50,065 bases of DNA from Myxococcota bacterium (lineage in GTDB: Bacteria > Myxococcota_A > UBA9160 > UBA4427), in assembly GCA_028823175.1 (NCBI GenBank), contig JAPKBZ010000029.1:1-50065 (forward strand), written 5' to 3'. The position numbers and the translations under genes were made by a program. Position 1 is the first letter of the stretch, and every line of letters starts with the position of its first letter. Of the stretch, positions 44,494 to 50,065 are shown one piece after another. The notes beneath the pieces were generated by a model that did no database searches, was not told the origin of the DNA, and was given only the letters and a program-made list of their open reading frames with translations.

Positions 44494-45993
44494 ATGGCCC
44501 CCATCGCGATGAGCGCTCTCGATCTCGGCATCCTGGGTCTCTACGCAATAAGCCTCATCGCGGTGGGCGTGGGGGTCGCGCGCACCCAGGGCGGCGAGTC
44601 TGACTTCACCCTGGGCGGCCGAAAGATGCCGACCCCGGCGGTCCTCTTGTCTATGACGGCCACCGAACTTTCCGCCGCGACCTTCATCGGCGTACCCCAC
44701 GCCGCCTATACGGGCGACTGGTCCTATCTCCAACTCGCCGTCGGTGCACTGCTGGCGAAGGCCGTTCTCGCTCGCCACGTCATCCCGCTCTACCACCGAC
44801 TCGGCGTCGTCACGGTCTACGGTTTCCTCGCCGAGCGCTTCGGAGCGCTCGCCCAGAAGAGCGCCGCCATTGCGTTCCTCCTCGGTCGTATCCTCGGGTC
44901 GGGTGCGCGGCTCTTCATCGCCGGTCTGGCTCTGGCCGCCGTCACCGACCTTTCGATCAGCTGGGCCATTCTCGCCGCCGGGCTCATCTCTGGGGCATAC
45001 ACGATGATCGGAGGAATCCGAGCCGTCATCTGGACCGATGTCCTCCAGGCATTTCTGCTCTTCGGCGGAGCAGTCGCCGTGTTGGCCGTCCTAGCGGAAT
45101 CCGTGCCGGGCGGGCTGCTGGGCCTCTTCGAGTGGGGCGCCGACCAGGGACGTACCCGGATCCTCAACGTCGAACCACTCTTCTCCCTGTCAAACGGTCG
45201 CGCTCTGGGTACAGCCCTCGTCGGGGCTTTTTTCCTCACCCTGGCCACCCACGCCACAGACCATGACATGGTTCAGCGACTTCTTACAACGCGTACCGGA
45301 GCGGCCGGCGGGCAAGCGCTACTCGGATCCGCGCTTCTCAATTTCCCCCTGACCTTGCTCTTCCTTCTGATCGGTACAGGCCTTGCCCATTTTTACTCCG
45401 TTCCCCCCGCCTACCCCATTTCAGATAGCGAGAGGATTCTTCCCCTCTTCGCCCTCCACGAGTTGCCCGATGGCCTGAGGGGGCTCCTCTTCGCCGGCCT
45501 CTTCGCTGCTGCCATGTCCAGCTTGGATTCGGCGATCTGCGCCCTGGCGACCAGCTGGAACCATGATATCGCTGCCCCCAGAGAGTCCTCCGAGAACCCG
45601 CTGCGCCGCATCCGGATGACCTCCCTTGTCCTTACTCTGCTGCTCACGGCTTCCGCCCTGGCCATGGCGCAATACCACTTTCTCCTCGTCTCTCAGGGAA
45701 CCGATCTCAACCTCGTCGAGTTTGCTCTTTCTTCGATGTCCATCGTCTACGGTGGCCTCCTGGGTATCTTCGCGTTGGGTATGACCACCCGCGAGCGCGG
45801 TAGTCCGACAAGCGTTCTCATCGGACTGATCGTCGGCGGATCGACAGGGCTCTTCCTCTTCCTGCAACCCCTGATTTTCGGATCGACAGTTGTCGGGTGG
45901 CCCTGGTGGATTCCGATCTCGGCGGTGATCACCTTCACGCTGGCCGCCGCAGCACGCCGGGTGCCCGTTTTACCCCAGGCGAAACCCGAGTAG
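44494..45993 (+). CDS. Sodium/solute symporter family protein
   Basis: The 499-residue protein belongs to the SSS (SLC5-like) family, with about 13 spans. Early ESDFTLGGRKMPTPAVLLSMTATELSAATFIGVP is the family's start region, split here at residues ~32-65. ATHATDHDMVQRLL and GLFAAAMSSLDSAICALAT are the sodium-site spans 7-8, including the conserved Ser pair. ATG 44494 is the most likely start; ATG 44509 is possible. Substrate is not predictable. It is followed at 97 bases by a cation diffusion facilitator. Confidence 0.91.
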   Translation: MAPIAMSALDLGILGLYAISLIAVGVGVARTQGGESDFTLGGRKMPTPAVLLSMTATELSAATFIGVPHAAYTGDWSYLQLAVGALLAKAVLARHVIPLYHRLGVVTVYGFLAERFGALAQKSAAIAFLLGRILGSGARLFIAGLALAAVTDLSISWAILAAGLISGAYTMIGGIRAVIWTDVLQAFLLFGGAVAVLAVLAESVPGGLLGLFEWGADQGRTRILNVEPLFSLSNGRALGTALVGAFFLTLATHATDHDMVQRLLTTRTGAAGGQALLGSALLNFPLTLLFLLIGTGLAHFYSVPPAYPISDSERILPLFALHELPDGLRGLLFAGLFAAAMSSLDSAICALATSWNHDIAAPRESSENPLRRIRMTSLVLTLLLTASALAMAQYHFLLVSQGTDLNLVEFALSSMSIVYGGLLGIFALGMTTRERGSPTSVLIGLIVGGSTGLFLFLQPLIFGSTVVGWPWWIPISAVITFTLAAAARRVPVLPQAKPE

Positions 45994-46018
45994 ACTCTCG
46001 TTCTAACGACTCACTGAT

Positions 46019-46040
46019 TCACCCTTTCACCCTTTCACCG
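46019..46040 (+). repeat. Short direct repeat CACCCTTTC
   Basis: Two consecutive copies of the nine-base unit plus a partial third occupy part of the 97-base gap between the symporter and CDF genes. No function is apparent. Confidence 0.7.
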
Positions 46041-46090
46041 ACCGACTCCACACGCGAGCGTATCGGTGGCCTCAACGAAAGTGGCGCGCC

Positions 46091-47041
46091 ATGAACCCCG
46101 GAAATCAACGCGCGATCTATGCGGCCCTGATGGCCAATTCAGGAATCGCGATCCTCAAATTCGTAGGGTGGTTTTTTACCGGAGCCGCTTCATTGCTTGC
46201 CGAAGCGGTGCACTCGGTGGCCGACACTTCCAACCAGGGCCTGTTGCTCTGGGGCAATGCCGCGGCCAAACGAGCGCCCACCCCCGCCCACGCTTTCGGC
46301 TACGGACGGGAGCGCTACTTCTGGGCTTTTGTCGTCGCCATGGTGATCTTCTCTCTCGGCGGACTCTTCGCCCTCTACGAAGGCACCGCGAAGATTCTGC
46401 ACCCTCACGAACTTCAGGACCCCGCCTGGGCCATCGGAATTCTCCTGATCGGGATCGTATTCGAGACGCTCTCCCTGAGAACTGCGATCAAGGCGGCCCG
46501 GCAAACCATGACTCAGCCCAACTGGTGGGTCTATATCCGAAGGACAAAGAACCCGGAGCTACCGGTCATCCTACTCGAGGATCTCGGCGCCCTGCTGGGC
46601 CTCCTGCTCGCCCTGACAGGCATCAGCCTTGCGATCTGGACCGGCGATTCCAGATTCGACGCGCTGGGAAGCGTGAGTATCGGCCTGCTGCTTGTGGTGA
46701 TCGCTTTCCTGCTCGCAGTGGAAATGAAGAGCTTGCTGATTGGGGAATCGGCTGCCCCTGGCAACGAAAACCTCATAGAGGCCTCCGCCGTGGGCCATCC
46801 GGCGGTACGCCGACTGATTCATCTGCGAACCCAACATATCGGTCCCGACCAACTCCTGATCGGAGCCAAGATCGAATTCGACTCCGATTTAAGTCTGGAA
46901 GCCCTGACCCAGGTGATCGACGATGTCGAAACCGCGATCCGAGTCGCGCTGCCCTTCTCGGCGATCATCTATATTGAGCCAGCAATCTTGTCCGCGTCCA
47001 ACGAGCCAGCACCCAGCGAAGAGCCACCCCCGCCCTCCTGA
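46091..47041 (+). CDS. Cation diffusion facilitator (ZnT9-like subgroup)
   Basis: The 316-residue transporter has six spans, of which about 12-30, 76-98, 112-128, 155-180 and 193-215 are clear. The metal site pair is HSVAD in span 2 and LEDLGALLG in span 5, where the usual His is Glu, as in the ZnT9/SLC30A9-like branch. The cytoplasmic C-terminal domain (about 225-300) is short and followed by a Pro/Ser-rich end. It probably exports a divalent metal such as Zn2+ in exchange for protons. It converges on the PQQ dehydrogenase gene 26 bases away. Confidence 0.9.
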   Translation: MNPGNQRAIYAALMANSGIAILKFVGWFFTGAASLLAEAVHSVADTSNQGLLLWGNAAAKRAPTPAHAFGYGRERYFWAFVVAMVIFSLGGLFALYEGTAKILHPHELQDPAWAIGILLIGIVFETLSLRTAIKAARQTMTQPNWWVYIRRTKNPELPVILLEDLGALLGLLLALTGISLAIWTGDSRFDALGSVSIGLLLVVIAFLLAVEMKSLLIGESAAPGNENLIEASAVGHPAVRRLIHLRTQHIGPDQLLIGAKIEFDSDLSLEALTQVIDDVETAIRVALPFSAIIYIEPAILSASNEPAPSEEPPPPS

Positions 47042-47067
47042 AACCCAGCCGCCACCGCTGCGCGGCC

Positions 47068-49080
47068 TCACTCAGGGAGAGCGTAGGCCACCACAGCGTC
47101 ACCCGACTCCGACCAGCCATGGCCGCCTGCGGCGATCACCACGAACTGTCGTCCGGACTCGCTCAAGCGGTACGTGATCGGCGTGGCATTGGCTGTATAG
47201 GGGAGGCGCGCGCGCCAGATCTCTTCCCCGGTCTGCGAGGAAAAAGCCCGCAAGAACTTGTCCGTAGTGGCCCCAATGAAAACCAGGCCAGACGCCGTTG
47301 CCATGGACCCGCCGGCATTAGGCGTTCCGAAACCGAACCAGAGCGGAAAGGGCGCCTGATCCCGGGTCGTTCCAAGGGCCCTAGTCCACAAAACTTCTCC
47401 CTCCACGAGATCGACCGCCGTAAGTGATCCCCAGGGCGGCCTCACGCAGGGCGCCCCAAAATTGGAGAGGAGGCTGACCCTCTTCAAACCGTAGGGCGTC
47501 CCCGCCATGGGATAGAGCTCGTCGGGATAGACAGCGGCCGCCGGGTCGAGTTTGGCAAACTCTGCCCGGGGAATCAGTTGCTGCGCCATGGGGAGGTGGT
47601 TCTGGTTGACAAAGAGCAGCCCCCGGACCGGATCGATGGAAACGCCTCCCCAATTCGCTCCGCCCGCCGACCCCGGGTATTGCAGGGAGCCCTCAAGCGA
47701 GGGGGGCGTAAATATTCCCTGGGAGCGAAATCCCGCGATCAAGTCGCGACAATAGGCCTGATCGAAGAGAGTAAACCCCCAGGCGTCATCGACCTGGAGG
47801 TCGGCCGTGTGGATCGGCGGAGGATGGGTCGGAAAGGGTTGCGTGGGCGACAACTTCTCTTCGGGCACCGCACCTTCCTGGGGAACCGGTCGTTCCTCCA
47901 CGGGATAGAGCGCCTCGCCCGTCTCTCGATCCAGGAGGAAGATATGACCCATCTTGGTCGCCTGGGCCAGGGCGGGTCGGCCCTCGCCCACATCGGCGCG
48001 CTGGAAGAGCGCGGGCTGCGCCGGCGTATCGTAGTCCCAGAGATCATTGTGCACGAACTGATAATTCCAGACGACCTCGCCACTCTCGGCGGACAAAGCC
48101 ACGGTCGAGGACCCGTAATAATCACTTCCCTCGCGCTGCCCCCCGAAACTATCCGGCGCGGGATTGCCCGTGGGCACGAATACTAGGCCGCGCTCCTCGT
48201 CTCCCGACATCGGAGCCCAGACGTTGGGCGTTCCGGCTCGGTAGCGCCCACCCGGATTGTCGTCTTCTTCCCCTTCGAAGCCCGGCGGCACAGGATCCCA
48301 GGCCCAGCGAAGGGCTCCGGTCTCAAGATCGAAGGCGCGAACCACACCACTCGGGGCATCCACCCGAAGCTGATCGGCCACCAGGGCTCCAATGACGACG
48401 ACATCGCCGATCACAAGCGGAGGCGACGTCGGATAGTACTCCCAGACCGCTGCTTCCCCGATGCCCTCGCGTAACGCGACGCGCCCGCCTTCCCCGAAGT
48501 CCGGGCATGGCTCGCCGGTCAGGGCGTCAAGGGCGATCAGTTCCGAATCCCGGGTCCCCACGTAGACACGGCCTTGGCAGGCGTTCTCGCCGCTCCCTTC
48601 TTTTCCGGACCAGTAGGCCACTCCCCGGCACGAGAGCGGATAAGGCCCCCCGCTCGCCCGACTGCGAAGCTCGGGATCGAAGCTCCAGCGTTCAGCCCCG
48701 GTCTCTGGATCCAGGGCGACTACCCGCGAAAACGCCGTGCAGAAGTAGAGCGTTCCGTCGGCCACCAGCGGCGTCGCCAAAAAGGAGGTCTTGGCCTCGT
48801 CGGCGGTGCCCTGGGAGATATCCCCGTGGCGATATTCCCAGGCCACTTCCAGTTCACCCACATTTGCGGGGCCGATCTGGGTCAGGGGGGAATACGTGAG
48901 TCCACCCTTGTCGCCACCGAATTCCCGCCACTCGGCCACCGGGACCGTGGGCGCCCTCTTCTCCCCCGACGGCTTTTCGCTCTCCGAACCACAACCGCCC
49001 GCGAAGAACAAGGCCAAAAGCAGCAGGCGAGCACGTTGTCGGGTCAAGCCCAAGCGAGAGATGAGATCGAAATAAATCAC
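47068..49080 (-). CDS. PQQ-dependent dehydrogenase, lipoprotein form
   Basis: The 670-residue protein begins with a signal and lipobox FFAGGCGS (Cys30), then an eight-bladed propeller with repeated tryptophan-docking-like motifs (VVALDPETGAERWSF, VRAFDLETGALRWAW, TVALSAESGEVVWNY, FSSQTGEEIWRARLP). It resembles the soluble part of membrane glucose dehydrogenases (HNDLWDYDTPAQPAL, GGSMATASGLVFIGAT, YTANATPITY), but lacks their five N-terminal spans, and lacks the cytochrome c domain of quinohaemoproteins. It probably oxidises an alcohol or sugar in the periplasm, passing electrons to an unknown acceptor. PQQ synthesis genes are not in the window. The start (GTG 49080) is uncertain. Confidence 0.88.
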   Translation of the reverse strand: MIYFDLISRLGLTRQRARLLLLALFFAGGCGSESEKPSGEKRAPTVPVAEWREFGGDKGGLTYSPLTQIGPANVGELEVAWEYRHGDISQGTADEAKTSFLATPLVADGTLYFCTAFSRVVALDPETGAERWSFDPELRSRASGGPYPLSCRGVAYWSGKEGSGENACQGRVYVGTRDSELIALDALTGEPCPDFGEGGRVALREGIGEAAVWEYYPTSPPLVIGDVVVIGALVADQLRVDAPSGVVRAFDLETGALRWAWDPVPPGFEGEEDDNPGGRYRAGTPNVWAPMSGDEERGLVFVPTGNPAPDSFGGQREGSDYYGSSTVALSAESGEVVWNYQFVHNDLWDYDTPAQPALFQRADVGEGRPALAQATKMGHIFLLDRETGEALYPVEERPVPQEGAVPEEKLSPTQPFPTHPPPIHTADLQVDDAWGFTLFDQAYCRDLIAGFRSQGIFTPPSLEGSLQYPGSAGGANWGGVSIDPVRGLLFVNQNHLPMAQQLIPRAEFAKLDPAAAVYPDELYPMAGTPYGLKRVSLLSNFGAPCVRPPWGSLTAVDLVEGEVLWTRALGTTRDQAPFPLWFGFGTPNAGGSMATASGLVFIGATTDKFLRAFSSQTGEEIWRARLPYTANATPITYRLSESGRQFVVIAAGGHGWSESGDAVVAYALPE

Positions 49081-49151
49081 GTCCTCGGCACTTTAGCGCC
49101 CGATCCCGGACGGCCCACCCAAACTTACACGGAGGGGGCCGCGCCTGGCGC

Positions 49152-49439
49152 TCAGGCCCGGGGTATCCCGTCCATGTTCAGCCCTGCCACCGTATCCCAC
49201 CAGAGGTCCCGGCGGAGCTTCGCCTCAAAGCCGGGGTCGGCTATTCGGGCACTATCGCCGCCCATCAGAAACTCACGAAACTCGGCCAGATCGAAACTCT
49301 CAAACTCTTTCCGCGAAAGCGTTGCAATGGTTCGTTCCATCTCGCTCTCGACGTCGAGGGCGCAGGAATCCGCGGCCGACCGTTTGGCTCTACCCTCGGG
49401 CCGGAGTTTCCTCCAGCCCGGCTTATCTGCCTGGGTCAT
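49152..49439 (-). CDS. Small protein coupled to the ECF sigma factor
   Basis: The 95-residue soluble, charged protein starts at ATG 49439, overlapping the sigma factor stop (ATGA). It has a helical LAEFREFLMGGD segment and a C-terminal ADPGFEAKLRRDLWWDTV. It has no zinc anti-sigma motif (HxxxCxxC) and no membrane span, so it is not a classic anti-sigma factor. The coupling suggests that it controls or assists the sigma factor. Confidence 0.75.
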   Translation of the reverse strand: MTQADKPGWRKLRPEGRAKRSAADSCALDVESEMERTIATLSRKEFESFDLAEFREFLMGGDSARIADPGFEAKLRRDLWWDTVAGLNMDGIPRA

Positions 49440-50065
49440 CGCGCGTGAGCCTCCCCCGGTGCGTCCACCGCCTCGAAGATCAACTTCTTCATACGGTAGA
49501 GGCTGGAGCGAACCGCATCGTTAGAGCGACAGCTCGTCTTCGCAATCTCAGGGATCGACATATTCTCAAGATGGCGCATCTCGAATACGCGACGCTGCCA
49601 TTCCGGTAAGGACGACATTCGAGACCCGATGACCTGGGCGTAGCGCTGGAGGCTCAGGACATCATCGGGCGCCCCCTGGTTAATGGAGGCCTTCGGAGCG
49701 AAATGCTCCTTGTCCACACTCTCGAATCGCTCCCTCTGATTCTGGGAACGGCGAATCATGTTATTCGAGAGATTTCTCGCGATCCCGAACATCCAGGACA
49801 AGAGCGAAGACTGGCCCCGGTAATTACCCATGGACTTGAAGATCGTGACGAACGTTTCCTGAGTCACCTCTTCCGCGTCGCAATGGTTTCTCAAGCGACT
49901 TTGGACAAAGCTGTAGACCCGCTGAAAATAGCGTTCATAGAGCTCATTAAAGTGCGCCTCGCTGGCGCGCTTCACCCCCTCAACGAGCTCGAGGTCGCTG
50001 AGTTCGGCGGGTGAGCGGCTATCTTCCCCTCCGCCCGACTTTTCAGACAAGGGCACGTCAGACAA
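49436..50065 (-). CDS. ECF-type RNA polymerase sigma factor (5' end at window edge)
   Basis: At least 209 residues are visible. Region 2 (about 40-105) includes FNELYERYFQRVYSF, DAEEVTQETFVTIF and LLSWMFGIARN. Region 4 (about 145-195) includes LPEWQRRVFEMRHLENMSIPEIA and an HTH SNDAVRSSLYRMKKL. The first codon at the right edge is TTG 50065, which could be a start, but an upstream start outside the window cannot be excluded. It has no region 3. A small protein gene overlaps its stop; its target regulon is unknown. Confidence 0.92.
   Translation of the reverse strand: MSDVPLSEKSGGGEDSRSPAELSDLELVEGVKRASEAHFNELYERYFQRVYSFVQSRLRNHCDAEEVTQETFVTIFKSMGNYRGQSSLLSWMFGIARNLSNNMIRRSQNQRERFESVDKEHFAPKASINQGAPDDVLSLQRYAQVIGSRMSSLPEWQRRVFEMRHLENMSIPEIAKTSCRSNDAVRSSLYRMKKLIFEAVDAPGEAHAR

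Noticed and set aside
1..50065. CRISPR arrays, rRNA, prophage or insertion sequences
   Set aside because: No regularly spaced repeats, rRNA-like sequence, transposase, integrase or phage structural gene was seen.

Overview
This is a GC-rich (roughly 60-65 %) bacterial chromosome segment with no rRNA, phage, insertion sequence or CRISPR array. The gene mix points to an uncultured lineage of the former Deltaproteobacteria (Myxococcota / Desulfobacterota / Binatota-like). It combines a sigma-54 / PTS-Ntr / RapZ / mannose-type EIIA / HPr cluster, a SpoIID-like protein in an apparently non-sporulating Gram-negative, bactofilin, SecDF-YajC, an exosortase, MiaE and a DUF4388 signalling protein. The lineage is inferred from gene content only; no marker was compared with a database.

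Layout. 1-4.5 kb (minus): two unrecognised proteins (one running off the left edge with an Arg/Gly/Glu-rich tail), a dGTPase-like HD hydrolase and a small membrane protein. 4.6-6.6 kb: a class-V aminotransferase facing miaE, then tRNA-Glu(UUC). 6.8-11.7 kb (plus): a stand-alone AAA+ ATPase, then a tight three-gene signalling operon of REC-HD-GYP, a V4R zinc-domain/STAS fusion and a DUF4388-J-domain-TPR protein. 11.7-27 kb (minus): a long, tightly packed run. It reads, in transcription order, ispD, ispF, cysS, uvrB, uvrC, a small helical protein, comEC, exosortase plus membrane partner, S9 peptidase, MFS exporter and a matrixin-like lipoprotein protease.

27-29.4 kb (plus): tolC-like outer-membrane protein and bactofilin. 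29.4-38.8 kb (minus): in transcription order rpoN, ptsN, rapZ, mannose-type EIIA, HPr, metK, spoIID-like, yajC, secD, secF. hpf, hprK and ptsI, common companions of such clusters, are not here. 39-41 kb (minus): trkH and a small lipoprotein. 41.3-43.5 kb (plus): ilvB and ilvN without ilvC, behind an AT-rich divergent promoter region. 43.6-50 kb: a two-CBS protein, a sodium/solute symporter, a cation diffusion facilitator, a PQQ-type lipoprotein dehydrogenase, and an ECF sigma factor with a small coupled partner at the right edge.

Most of the window is housekeeping: nucleotide hygiene, excision repair, isoprenoid precursors, protein export, SAM and branched-chain amino acid synthesis. The parts most likely to hold undescribed biology are the 7.9-11.7 kb signalling operon, in which a phenol-sensor-type V4R domain with all four expected zinc ligands is joined to STAS instead of an AAA+ domain; the exosortase pair with no visible substrate; three 14-bp tandem repeats plus a hairpin ahead of metK; and the unrecognised gene pair at the left edge.
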